Assembly (NCBI GenBank): GCA_023393095.1
Contig: JAEWMT010000044.1
Coordinates: 1 to 64,000, forward strand
From: Bacillota bacterium
GTDB taxonomy: Bacteria > Bacillota > Clostridia > Lachnospirales > Lachnospiraceae
Reading direction: 5' to 3'
Length of the DNA: 64,000 nucleotides
In this document: positions 25,663 through 34,164 of the stretch, one piece after another
How positions within the stretch are numbered: the first letter of the stretch is position 1
How the letters are laid out: each line of letters opens with the position of its first letter
Translations under genes and position numbers: made by a program
Notes under the pieces: generated by a model
Told to the model about the DNA's origin: nothing
Seen by the model: the letters and a program-made list of their open reading frames with translations, nothing else
Databases searched by the model: none

Positions 25663-26728
25663 AAACTATTTAGTTTTGGCCGTACTTTTCATTACAGCAG
25701 TCGGGTTCTCAATCATAAAGCTTCAGGATACTGCATTTATCAGGAGTCAGTATACTACCCAAGGCATAAGGTTTAAAGCGGAGGGTATTACAAAAAAGGA
25801 TATTAAAACGGCACTAGATAATGAGAAAAGCAGAGGAGCGAAGATGCTTCCTAAAATTACGGCATGGACTCAGCTTGGCGAAGAAGAAGTAGTGAATAGG
25901 AGCCTAAAACGAACAGCAAAGGTACCGATTCAGCTGGTTGCCGGAGACATGTCACTGACGACTCCGGCGACTCTGCGCTTTGGCAATTATGTATATCAGG
26001 AAGACAGCAAGGGCTGTATAATTGATACAGATACAGCCTTTCAGTTATATGGAACGGAAAATGCAATAGGAAATATCATCTTCTGCCAGAACAAGGATTA
26101 TTACATCAGAGGTGTTGTAAAATCCTTAAGGCCTGTAATTATCACAACAGGAGACGACAGTATAAAATATGTTAATCTGGAATTTCTTTATCCGGAGAAT
26201 GGAAAAGAGCAGGGAGAAGCATTGGCGCAGGATTTTCTGTTGCAGAATGGTTTTTTTCAGGAATATATGATAAATGACAGTTATTTTTATGGAAGGCTTA
26301 TGAATTCTTGGTTAAGTATGCCTATATGGATTTTTTATTTAATCCTTTGTTATTTTTTAATTAGATATCTCTTGATTGATTACGCCTGGAAGAATAAATC
26401 TGTACGAAAATTAAATCGCATATTGTATAGTATTATCGCCTTTTTAAGTATAATCGGATATGGAATAATGCTTTATCAATATACCGGAAATCCATTCTAT
26501 ATACCTAGTAAGTTCATGCCGACAAAGCTCTCCGATTTTAATTACTGGAGTGAGCAGATAAAGGGATTAAGGGAGCAATTGCAGCAGCTACAGTATATCG
26601 TGCCGAATTCCAAGGATGTTTTTCTGATAAATGAGCTGTTAAAATTACCACTTAATATAATGATTATGTTTCTTTTATATCTGTCTTTCCTTATTGATTT
26701 AAGGTCCTTACAGAAAAACAAGAGATGA
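25649..26728 (+). CDS. Membrane protein with MacB-like layout, no ATPase
   Basis: This 359-residue protein starts at ATG 25649, inside the end of the HlyD gene. Helix 1 (about 8-25) is followed by an outer domain (about 30-215) containing KGCIIDTDTAFQLYG...NAIGNIIFC...YYIRGVVKSL. This resembles the MacB periplasmic core domain pattern (v-D-x-x-GCvid-x-x-tA-x-x-lfG-x-x-x-aiG). Three more helices follow (about 222-242, 258-278 and 332-352). One helix, a core domain and then three helices is the MacB/FtsX layout, but the FtsX sequence signature is weak and no ATPase is nearby. It probably pairs with the HlyD adaptor. The MacB relation is my inference and could be tested by structure prediction. 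Confidence 0.55.
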   Translation: MKWIKNYLVLAVLFITAVGFSIIKLQDTAFIRSQYTTQGIRFKAEGITKKDIKTALDNEKSRGAKMLPKITAWTQLGEEEVVNRSLKRTAKVPIQLVAGDMSLTTPATLRFGNYVYQEDSKGCIIDTDTAFQLYGTENAIGNIIFCQNKDYYIRGVVKSLRPVIITTGDDSIKYVNLEFLYPENGKEQGEALAQDFLLQNGFFQEYMINDSYFYGRLMNSWLSMPIWIFYLILCYFLIRYLLIDYAWKNKSVRKLNRILYSIIAFLSIIGYGIMLYQYTGNPFYIPSKFMPTKLSDFNYWSEQIKGLREQLQQLQYIVPNSKDVFLINELLKLPLNIMIMFLLYLSFLIDLRSLQKNKR

Positions 26729-26819
26729 TTTTACCTAATCCTTACTGTTAGGTTGTTGAAAAATAGTTTTTCAATGATACCAAGGGATTCTACATAATAA
26801 CCATAATGTATGTTGTTAA

Positions 26820-26988
26820 TATTCACAGCCGACTAAGTTCTCGGACACAGAACCTCCTTCACACACAGGTTGAAAGACACAGCACCAGTTTTTGGATGTT
26901 AGACTATGGCATACAAAACTGATACCATGTCTTTCAAACAGTGTATTATAGGAGGTTTTGTGTCCGAGAGCTTAGTCGGCTGTGTATA
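26820..26988. repeat. Large hairpin repeat, family A copy 1
   Basis: An imperfect 169-base palindrome. The outer arms TATTCACAGCCGACTAAG and CTTAGTCGGCTGTGTATA pair, then TTCTCGGACACAGAACCTCC pairs with GGAGGTTTTGTGTCCGAGAG, and the core contains TTGAAAGACACAGCACCAG and CTGATACCATGTCTTTCAA. Copy 2 lies at 49487-49673 and a diverged copy 3 at 50932-51079. No open frame is conserved in it. It lies between the MacB-like gene and the next surface-protein gene. Confidence 0.85.
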
Positions 26989-27019
26989 GCTGTATGTCTT
27001 CCAAATATTTAAAATCAAC

Positions 27020-27048
27020 TTGTAATTGTACATAGGGTTATGTATAAT
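27020..27048 (+). promoter_or_regulatory. Promoter of the Ig-like/LRR protein gene
   Basis: TTGTAA (27020-27025) and a perfect TATAAT (27043-27048) are spaced by 17 bases, followed by a leader of about 165 bases. Other than the hairpin repeat, 26729-27221 holds nothing else that I can support. Confidence 0.6.
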
Positions 27049-27221
27049 ATCCGTAATGTTAATGGGAAAATTTACATAACAACAAGAAAGGTGGTTTTAG
27101 ACTAAGTTAATCCAAACTGATGAATGATGTATCAATGATATAAGTTTGAGAAAAAACAAAAACTGAGATTGTAAATACACGTAAAAAATCATGGCTAAGA
27201 ATTATGTTAGGAGAAAACATT

Positions 27222-28508
27222 ATGAAGAAAAAATTATTATTTTTGACTAGTATAATGATATGTATACTGGTTGCTTTCAGTATTAATAATACTACGTGCA
27301 AAGCTGCTAAAACGGTGAAAATAACATCAATAAAAGCTACCAATATTGATGGTTCTAATTATTATACAATGAGAGTAAGTGGCACCTTAAATATAAAAAC
27401 TTCGATTTCACCAAAAAATGCTACAAATAAGAATATAACCTGGTCTTCATCAGATAAGACAATTGCTAAAGTTAGTAATAAAGGTGTTGTAACCGGTGTT
27501 AACGGGGGCTTCTGTAAAATCACAGGTGTAGCAAAAGACGGCAGTAATATGAAAGTATCCTTCTATGTAAGAGTATACGCCGAAAAGGAATTTATTAATA
27601 GTTATGGATGGCATTACTATGACGGAGGAGATCTATGTTATCTTAATCTGTCACAGTCAGGGGAGTATTCAAGAGGCAATATCCCTAATGAAGATGAATT
27701 AGAAAGAGGATTATATACCGTGGATGTCCCCAATAAAACCATAACCTTTTCCAAGTATAATAGCAGCGATAAGGAAGTATGGAATTACACGATCGTGACT
27801 AGAAGTAAATTAATATTATCGAATGGAACCACCGAGGTTACATATACCAGAGATTACAAAAATAAAAATGTCATATGTACGAGCAATGGATTGCTATATG
27901 TGCCAAACGGAACGACGCAAGCAAGGATTACAGGTTATAGAGGAACGGACACAACGATTACGATTCCTTCTATGATTAATAAACGAAAGGTGACGTACGT
28001 AAGTGGTATTAGGGAAAATGCTGATATTGAGCAAATTATCATTCCTGATAGCGTAACTATTGTTTATGATTTTAAAGACTGTATAAATTTAAAGACAATT
28101 ACAATACCTGATAGCGTAACTGAGTTTTACGGTAGCTTTGAAAACTGTACAAATTTAAAGACAATTAAATTGCCGGACAGTTATAGAAATCTCGATAGCT
28201 TTTCTTTTAAAAATTGTACCTCTCTTGAAACGGTGCAGCTACCCGCTGATTTAGTTGCTATCTTCCAAGGTACTTTTCAAGGCTGTACTAGTTTAAAATC
28301 AGTTAAATTACCGGAGCAGGTAGTTAGTGTTGGTCGGGAGGCCTTTTGGAATTGTACCAGTTTAGAATCACTATTCTTCCCAAAGGGAATTAAAGATATT
28401 GACCCTGATATTTTAAAAGGCTGTAATAATGTGGTGATCTATGGCTATAAGGATACCTGTGCAAAGACTTTTGCAGAAGCAAATAATCTAAAATTTATTG
28501 AAAGATAA
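27222..28508 (+). CDS. Secreted Ig-like (BIG_2) and BspA-type leucine-rich repeat protein
   Basis: The start is ATG 27222, with TTAGGAG nine bases before it. The 428-residue product has a signal peptide (KKKLLFLTSIMICILVAFS), a BIG_2 domain (about 30-120, with ITWSSSDKTIAKVSNKGVVT) and a middle region without a recognised fold. BspA-like LRR_5 repeats (about 240-410) follow, with the pattern TITIPDSVTE...NCTNLKTIKLP repeated roughly every 23 residues. Such proteins are cell-surface or secreted and bind host or carbohydrate polymers. There is no sortase motif or SLH domain at the C-terminus. It is a single gene with its own promoter and terminator. Confidence 0.9.
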   Translation: MKKKLLFLTSIMICILVAFSINNTTCKAAKTVKITSIKATNIDGSNYYTMRVSGTLNIKTSISPKNATNKNITWSSSDKTIAKVSNKGVVTGVNGGFCKITGVAKDGSNMKVSFYVRVYAEKEFINSYGWHYYDGGDLCYLNLSQSGEYSRGNIPNEDELERGLYTVDVPNKTITFSKYNSSDKEVWNYTIVTRSKLILSNGTTEVTYTRDYKNKNVICTSNGLLYVPNGTTQARITGYRGTDTTITIPSMINKRKVTYVSGIRENADIEQIIIPDSVTIVYDFKDCINLKTITIPDSVTEFYGSFENCTNLKTIKLPDSYRNLDSFSFKNCTSLETVQLPADLVAIFQGTFQGCTSLKSVKLPEQVVSVGREAFWNCTSLESLFFPKGIKDIDPDILKGCNNVVIYGYKDTCAKTFAEANNLKFIER

Positions 28509-28575
28509 TATGATACAAAAATTTTAGAATTATCCTGAAGTAACAATGTAAAATGGAATTAAATAAAGTTATATG

Positions 28576-28616
28576 AAAATGGGACTGTCATATTAGAATG
28601 ACAGTCCCATTTTGGA
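28576..28616 (+). terminator. Rho-independent terminator
   Basis: A perfect 16-base stem, AAATGGGACTGTCAT with ATGACAGTCCCATTT, followed by TT. The stretch to 28846 holds a 74-codon open frame without ribosome site, which I do not accept as a gene, and nothing else. Confidence 0.85.
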
Positions 28617-28846
28617 GCCATTAGCTCTTAAAGAAAGCTTATGAAAATGAATATTAAGGTATCTACAGTATATTGCTATGTAGCGGGGCTGTAGGTTATG
28701 AAAAAGCAGATAAAGAAGCGGATGAAAAAGCATCCTTATTATCGCTATTACACAGTTGATGAAAGATCGTATTTACGGTATAATTGGTTTGTTATAACAG
28801 ATGCACTTATATGGAAGAAACTATTTATAAACAAGGGGAGGGCTTT

Positions 28847-29683
28847 ATGGGTTATTGCACTAATTGCGGAACGAAGCTTCATGAGAATGCGGTATACTGC
28901 TCGAATTGTGGGACAAAAGTAATCGATGAAGTACAACAGAGAGAAGAAGGATTTACAAAGAATGCACCTGAATTTAATCATAATCAGAATGTTAATCAGG
29001 GTCAGTATGTAAATCAGAATTTATATTCATATCCGAATCAAAGTACATATCAAAATCCAAACACTCTAAACCAGAACGGATATCAGAATCCGAATATTTA
29101 TCCAAGTCCAAATGGGTATCCATATTCGAATTTAAACAGTAATCCAAATTTTAATGTAAATAAGAAGGGTAAAAAAACCGGATTGATTATTGGTATTGTC
29201 TCTGCAGCGGTCGTTACCTTCATAGCAATATTTGCTGTTATCATGGCATTCTTAGTATTTGATACACCGGACTATGTAAAACCCATTAAGAATTTAACAA
29301 AAGCATTAGAGGAAGGAAATAGTGATAAACTAATTAGTTGTTATCCGGAATACCTTCAGGATTCCATAGAACAAGTATTGGGTGGAAATCTGGATGATGC
29401 GATGGACAAAGCAATGGATCGATTTAAGGAATCCTATGGTGATGGGATAAAAGTAACGTATAAGATAGAAGACAAAGAAAAAATATTTAAAAGTGATCTG
29501 GATGACATGGAAAGCCAGATTAAGGACAGCTATGATGAGGATGTAGCGATTAAGGAAGGTTATAAACTTGATGTAGAATTAACCATTGAGGGTGACGATG
29601 ATAATGATACCGATGATGCTGAGATCAAGGTAATTAAGATTGGATCCAGATGGTATCTGGCGGATAACTTTATGGACTGGTAA
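28847..29683 (+). CDS. Zinc-ribbon membrane protein with Asn/Tyr/Pro-rich linker
   Basis: The start at 28847 is set by GGGGAGG six bases before MGYCTNCG. The 278-residue protein has an N-terminal zinc ribbon (C4-x2-C7 and C18-x2-C21 in MGYCTNCGTKLHENAVYCSNCG) and a linker of about 70 residues rich in Asn, Gln, Pro and Tyr with repeated QNPN units. One membrane helix (about 108-136) and an outer domain with a DUF4878/lumazine-type pattern (KNLTKALEEGNSDKLISCYPEYL) follow. This layout is frequent in clostridia; the function is unknown, probably cell-envelope related. A terminator follows closely. Confidence 0.75.
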   Translation: MGYCTNCGTKLHENAVYCSNCGTKVIDEVQQREEGFTKNAPEFNHNQNVNQGQYVNQNLYSYPNQSTYQNPNTLNQNGYQNPNIYPSPNGYPYSNLNSNPNFNVNKKGKKTGLIIGIVSAAVVTFIAIFAVIMAFLVFDTPDYVKPIKNLTKALEEGNSDKLISCYPEYLQDSIEQVLGGNLDDAMDKAMDRFKESYGDGIKVTYKIEDKEKIFKSDLDDMESQIKDSYDEDVAIKEGYKLDVELTIEGDDDNDTDDAEIKVIKIGSRWYLADNFMDW

Positions 29684-29730
29684 TAAGATTACGAAGAAGT
29701 AACAGAATTAGCCTCATATAATATGATACG

Positions 29731-29774
29731 CCCCTTGGCTGTTTGGACTTATAAATTACAGTCAAGGGGTTTTT
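29731..29774 (+). terminator. Rho-independent terminator
   Basis: The stem CCCCTTGGCTG / CAGTCAAGGGG has one G-T pair and is followed by TTTTTG. Confidence 0.88.
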
Positions 29775-30005
29775 GTAATGTTGCTTTTCAACTTCTTTGT
29801 AAATAAAGGTGAATCGCTGGATGAGAAATGAAATTTGAATGGAAACATCACTTTTTAGGGTTGAAGGTAAACTATAGTTATTAAATGTGGATAATAAGGG
29901 TCTGTTAAATAAAAAATGTGGATAAAGTATTTTTGACCTACTAAGATAAATCAATGTACACTTTAAAATAATTTATTCTTCACCGCTATAAGAAATACAA
30001 CTTAC

Positions 30006-30034
30006 TTGACAAGTTATGTTATTTTTCATAAGAT
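30006..30034 (+). promoter_or_regulatory. Promoter of the tatD-ksgA operon
   Basis: TTGACA (30006-30011) and TAAGAT (30029-30034) are spaced by 17 bases, about 85 bases before the tatD start. The DNA between 29775 and 30005 shows no other feature. Confidence 0.55.
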
Positions 30035-30119
30035 AAATTCTATTGTAATGGATATGTAGAGCATTTGTACTTAATCCTATGACAGAAGGAATTTTTAAAG
30101 AAAGGTAAGTGATTAAATT

Positions 30120-30887
30120 ATGATTTTTGATACACATGCTCATTATGATGATGAAGCATTTGACATAGACCGGGAAGAATTACTTGAAAACTTACCGAAA
30201 CATGGGATCGAGTATATAGTGGATGCATGTGCGGCAGTAGATTCTGTGGATAAGATACTTGCATTGGCGGAAAAATATTCTTATCTGTATGCCTCGATAG
30301 GAATTCATCCGAGTGATACAGGTGAGTTAAATGATGAAATATTGGAATGGCTGAAGAAAAAGGCAGGGCATTCCAAGTGTGTAGCGGTTGGAGAAATTGG
30401 ACTGGATTATTACTGGGATACACCGGAACGTGAAATACAAAAAAAGTGGTTTGCCAGACAGATTGAAATGGCAGAGGAATTGAAACTGCCGATGATTATT
30501 CACAGCCGGGATGCTGCGAATGATACCTATGGAATGTTAAAGGAAGCGAAAGCAGAGAATATCGGCGCGATTATTCATTGCTTCAGCTATGGAATCGAAC
30601 AGGCAAGACAATATCTTAATATGGGCTTTTATCTAGGAATCGGAGGAGTAGTTACCTTTACGAATGGTAGGAAGCTGAAGGAGGTTGTGGAATTTGCTCC
30701 GCTTGATAGGCTAGTGCTTGAGACGGACTGTCCGTATCTTTCTCCGGTTCCGCATCGGGGTAAACGAAATACTTCCCTTAACCTGACTTATGTAGCTCAG
30801 GAAATAGCTAGAATTAAAAATATTAATTATGATACAGTCATAAAAACAACCTCAGAAAACGCAAAGAGGTTTTACCGGATAATATAA
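30120..30887 (+). CDS. tatD: TatD-family metal-dependent DNase
   Basis: This 255-residue TIM-barrel hydrolase has all the family metal-binding motifs: FDTHAHYDD, GEIGLDYYWD, IIHSRDA, IHCFSYG and ETDCPYLSP. The TatD/YcfH/YabD group includes 3'-5' exonucleases and D-aminoacyl-tRNA deacylase-like enzymes acting in the cytoplasm. AAAGGTAAGTG lies before the ATG, at slightly long spacing. It precedes ksgA by 45 bases; the order tatD-ksgA is well conserved in Firmicutes (yabD-rnmV-ksgA in Bacillus), here without rnmV. Confidence 0.93.
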   Translation: MIFDTHAHYDDEAFDIDREELLENLPKHGIEYIVDACAAVDSVDKILALAEKYSYLYASIGIHPSDTGELNDEILEWLKKKAGHSKCVAVGEIGLDYYWDTPEREIQKKWFARQIEMAEELKLPMIIHSRDAANDTYGMLKEAKAENIGAIIHCFSYGIEQARQYLNMGFYLGIGGVVTFTNGRKLKEVVEFAPLDRLVLETDCPYLSPVPHRGKRNTSLNLTYVAQEIARIKNINYDTVIKTTSENAKRFYRII

Positions 30888-30888
30888 T

Positions 30889-30905
30889 AGTTTCGCAATT
30901 ACCTA
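30889..30905. repeat. Solo copy of the 7.3 kb element arm
   Basis: AGTTTCGCAATTACCTA is the exact reverse complement of the left arm at 7257-7273. It begins directly after the tatD stop, and no second arm is visible nearby. Confidence 0.7.
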
Positions 30906-30932
30906 ATAAAATCAAAAATAGTGAGGAGAAAT

Positions 30933-31793
30933 ATGGCCAGTCTCGGAAATCCCAAAAATACAATAGAGGTATTAAATAAATATAAGTTTATCTTTCAGAA
31001 AAAATTTGGGCAGAACTTTTTAATTGATACTCATGTTCTGGATAAGATTATACAGGCAGCAGAAATCACGAAAGAGGACTTTGTTCTGGAGATTGGACCG
31101 GGGATTGGTACGCTGACACAGTATCTTTGCGAAAATGCCAGAGAAGTTGTGGCAGTGGAGATTGATAAAATGCTGGTTCCAATCCTTGAGGATACACTGT
31201 CGGAGTATGATAATGTTACGGTAATTAATCAGGATATTCTAAAGCTTGATCTCAATACTCTGGTGCAGGAAAGGAATCAAGGAAGACCAATTAAGGTGGT
31301 TGCGAACCTTCCTTACTATATTACAACACCAATTATTATGGACTTATTTGAAAGACATCTTCCTTTAATCAATGTGACGGTAATGGTACAGAAGGAGGTA
31401 GCTGACCGGATGCAGGCGGCACCGGGAGGTAAGGATTATGGTGCACTTTCCCTTGCAGTACAGTATTATGCAAAGCCTTATATTGCTGCAAACGTACCGC
31501 CCAATTGTTTCATGCCGAGGCCGAATGTCGGATCTGCGGTAATCCGCCTGTCACTCCATGAGAAATCTCCGGTTGAAGTATCGGATGAGAAGCTCCTTTT
31601 TAAGATGATACGAGCCTCCTTTAATCAGAGACGCAAGACACTAGTGAATGGATTAAATAACTCATCAGAGCTGACATTTTCGAAGGAAGCAATACAAAAG
31701 GCATTGGAAACACTGGGGATATCGGAAAATATCAGAGGAGAAGCCCTATCGCTAAAGCAGTTTGCTGCACTTGCGAATGAATTGACAGAATAA
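30933..31793 (+). CDS. ksgA: 16S rRNA (adenine(1518)-N(6)/adenine(1519)-N(6))-dimethyltransferase
   Basis: This 286-residue enzyme dimethylates two adjacent adenines near the 3' end of 16S rRNA using SAM, during 30S subunit maturation. Motifs are KKFGQNFLID at the N-terminus, SAM site EIGPGIGTLTQYL, and catalytic NLPYYITTPI; the C-terminal helical domain (SFNQRRKTLVNGL) is complete. The start at 30933 is chosen because GAGGAG lies four to nine bases ahead; the frame is open four codons further from a GTG that overlaps this site. It follows tatD. Confidence 0.96.
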   Translation: MASLGNPKNTIEVLNKYKFIFQKKFGQNFLIDTHVLDKIIQAAEITKEDFVLEIGPGIGTLTQYLCENAREVVAVEIDKMLVPILEDTLSEYDNVTVINQDILKLDLNTLVQERNQGRPIKVVANLPYYITTPIIMDLFERHLPLINVTVMVQKEVADRMQAAPGGKDYGALSLAVQYYAKPYIAANVPPNCFMPRPNVGSAVIRLSLHEKSPVEVSDEKLLFKMIRASFNQRRKTLVNGLNNSSELTFSKEAIQKALETLGISENIRGEALSLKQFAALANELTE

Positions 31794-31877
31794 GAATAAT
31801 GTACTGTAATAATAGCCATCCATCTTGAATATATTTAACAGAAATGGAGCAACCTGCATTGATATGGAAAGCGAGGG

Positions 31878-33341
31878 ATGGATAAATTGGCTGATTATAA
31901 AAGAATGGTTTCATATATGTATCAGTACGAGAATGGAGTCAAAAGAAAAAATGTAGGGTTTGTCAGAGTAGAAGCAAAGGGCGGACAATGCAAAATAACT
32001 CTGCACATGCAGCTGCTGGGTCAATTAGACAGCATCTTCCCAACCTACCTAATCCAGAGAAAACAGAATGATTTGGATTTGATTTACTTGGGAGATACTG
32101 TTTTAAAAAATCAGATCATGGACAGCAGATTGTCAGCAGATGAAAACAATATAATGGGCTCCGGTTATGGACTGTCAGATATGGGAGGAGTACTTCTTTT
32201 CTTAAATGATAGTGTATTTTTTGCTACCCAATGGGATGATAAGCCCGTGGTTGCTAGTGAGGTATTGGAGGCTTTACGGCCTAAAACAGGAAGACATGCT
32301 GTATCAAAAAAGCAGGATAATACCTCAGACATGTTTCGTAACAAAGAAAATGCAGCATCAAAGGAACAGGTGGGGGAAGCACTAGAGGACGAATTAAAAA
32401 TACCTACATATAAGCTGCCCGGGGGCTGGAAAATGGTAGAGCGTCTCCTGGTGCCTGGGAATAAAATCGTAGAGCCGGTTCAATTGGACGATAATTTTGA
32501 AGAAGAAATTCATGAAGAAATTGCCCGATTGAATGATTTCCAAATAGATGAAACGGTACAAAAAATTGTTGAGGCGGATTTGCTTGCTGGGGATATAGAT
32601 CAGACCGAAGCTCCCTTAAATCAGGAATATGATACGGAAATAGATATGTCGGAAGCACAGCAACCGGATTATACCTTTCGGGAAGGAGAACAGGGTGCGA
32701 ACAATATCTATCAGGAACAAGCGCAGCGGACGGAAAATATCCATCAGGAAGAAACACAGAGGATGAACAGTACCTATCAGGAGGAAGCACAGCAACTGGA
32801 AAATACCTTCAAAGAGGAAGCACAGCAGGTGAAAAATACTGTTCAGGAAGATATACAACGGATGGACAATACTTTTCATAAGGAAGCTCAAGCTGACTTT
32901 GTAGATATACCGGATATGGATGGAATCAGGAGGGAAGACGAAAACGGTTCATATGGTATTGGTGAGAATGCGAATCTTATGGATCCTCCAACTGCTAAAA
33001 ATATATTGACAAATTATCCAAAAATTTATCCTTTTGAAGATAACGAGATTATTCAATGCGTTAAAATTGAACCCAAGGACATCGGATTACTTCCGAAGGA
33101 AATCTGGCCGCTAAGTAATAACAGCTTTTTAATGCATGGATTCTATTGTTATCATCATCTGATTTTTGCGAAGATGAAAAACAGGTTCGGTTGTGGTTAT
33201 ATTCTCGGAATCCCAGGCATTTTTCATGGCAGGGAACAATTTATGGCGAGAATGTTTGGCTTTGAAAGTTTTAAATCTATCCGAAGGAGGGAATTAAGAC
33301 AGGGAGATTTCGGATATTGGTATATTCCTGTTTACTTATGA
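31878..33341 (+). CDS. DUF6128-like protein with internal 11-residue repeats
   Basis: This 487-residue protein is of a type I know from Lachnospiraceae but with no assigned function. The N-terminal domain (about 1-135) begins YKRMVSYMYQYENGVKRKNVG. A middle acidic, Gln/Glu-rich linker (about 270-340) holds about seven imperfect 11-residue units of the pattern xxYQEEAQRxEN. The C-terminal domain (about 375-487) contains NNSFLMHGFYCYHH and LGIPGIFHGREQFMARMFGF. No signal peptide or membrane helix is seen. The ATG at 31878 has no usable ribosome site; TTG at 31887, nine bases after GAGGGATGG, may be the true start (484 residues). Confidence 0.65.
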   Translation: MDKLADYKRMVSYMYQYENGVKRKNVGFVRVEAKGGQCKITLHMQLLGQLDSIFPTYLIQRKQNDLDLIYLGDTVLKNQIMDSRLSADENNIMGSGYGLSDMGGVLLFLNDSVFFATQWDDKPVVASEVLEALRPKTGRHAVSKKQDNTSDMFRNKENAASKEQVGEALEDELKIPTYKLPGGWKMVERLLVPGNKIVEPVQLDDNFEEEIHEEIARLNDFQIDETVQKIVEADLLAGDIDQTEAPLNQEYDTEIDMSEAQQPDYTFREGEQGANNIYQEQAQRTENIHQEETQRMNSTYQEEAQQLENTFKEEAQQVKNTVQEDIQRMDNTFHKEAQADFVDIPDMDGIRREDENGSYGIGENANLMDPPTAKNILTNYPKIYPFEDNEIIQCVKIEPKDIGLLPKEIWPLSNNSFLMHGFYCYHHLIFAKMKNRFGCGYILGIPGIFHGREQFMARMFGFESFKSIRRRELRQGDFGYWYIPVYL

Positions 33342-33366
33342 TATCTAAACCAAACTTTTTAAAAAG

Positions 33367-33564
33367 ATTAGGGTGTCAAAAGTCAGATTTATGTAAAGAT
33401 GAATATACGTGCATATATATTCATCTGGACTCGCCTTACCTTCAAGCGAAATTGACTGTATATAAAGTTCTTATGTAAGGATCGCTTGAGCCGGTCTTCG
33501 CCATCTGAATATATATACACGTATATTCATTAATCTAGTTGATTTCTGACTTTTGACACCCTAA
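33367..33564. repeat. 198-base imperfect palindrome between converging genes
   Basis: The outer arms TTAGGGTGTCAAAAGTCAGA and TCTGACTTTTGACACCCTAA are perfectly paired. Pairing resumes at ATGAATATACGTGCATATAT with the matching arm ending near 33538, and a small inner hairpin (CTTCAAGCGA with TCGCTTGAG) closes it. It could end transcription from both sides and looks like a miniature inverted-repeat element. Confidence 0.8.
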
Positions 33565-33578
33565 CCTTACAAAGCATT

Positions 33579-34145
33579 TTAAAAGGGAGGTAATACATCA
33601 TCAGGATTAATTAGTACATATCGCCTGTGATCAGTCCAGCATCCGCCGATTCTGGCGTAGGAACAGGATAGCCCTTCGTATTGGAAGCCCAGACGTTTAA
33701 TCAGACGCAGGGAGGGTTCATTATTTTCCATGATAAATGCTTCAATACGGTGGAGTTTATATTCATAAAAGATCACATCAATACTCTTGATTAGACCTTC
33801 TGCTGCATAACCCTGGTGCAGATAACGTAAACCGAATTTGTAGCCGACACTGCAGCTCCGATAAGGCTCGCGCAGGATATTTTGAAAACAAATGCTGCCA
33901 ATGATCTCCTCTGGATGATCTTTACGAAATACCCAGTACCTTAAAAGCTTTCCTTCTGACATTAGATTACTTTCTGCAGTAAGGGAGGCTTTTTGATAAG
34001 GTAATGTATAGAAATTATTATCTCTCTGAGGTTCCCAGGGCTCAAATTGGGACTGGTTTTCCATATAAAAAGATAACACCATGGAAGCATGGTTCCTGTT
34101 TAATGTTTTCAGAATAAGCCGATTTGTTTCATATACTAAACTCAT
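33579..34145 (-). CDS. GNAT-family N-acetyltransferase (RimJ/RimL-like)
   Basis: This 188-residue acetyltransferase has the coenzyme A site region SVGYKFGLRYLHQGYAAEG and a terminal part VFIMENNEPSLRLIKRLGFQYEG-like that fits ribosomal-protein-type acetyltransferases. AAGAGGATTACAGCC precedes the ATG. It follows the NrdG-like gene by 19 bases on the same strand and is likely co-transcribed. The substrate could be a protein N-terminus or a small amine; sequence alone does not say. Confidence 0.88.
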   Translation of the reverse strand: MSLVYETNRLILKTLNRNHASMVLSFYMENQSQFEPWEPQRDNNFYTLPYQKASLTAESNLMSEGKLLRYWVFRKDHPEEIIGSICFQNILREPYRSCSVGYKFGLRYLHQGYAAEGLIKSIDVIFYEYKLHRIEAFIMENNEPSLRLIKRLGFQYEGLSCSYARIGGCWTDHRRYVLINPDDVLPPF

Positions 34146-34164
34146 GGCTGTAATCCTCTTTCCG

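Noticed and set aside
28698..28922. A 74-codon open frame starting KKQIKKRMKKHPYY
   Set aside because: It has no ribosome site, its second half overlaps the zinc-ribbon gene in another frame, and the sequence matches nothing known.
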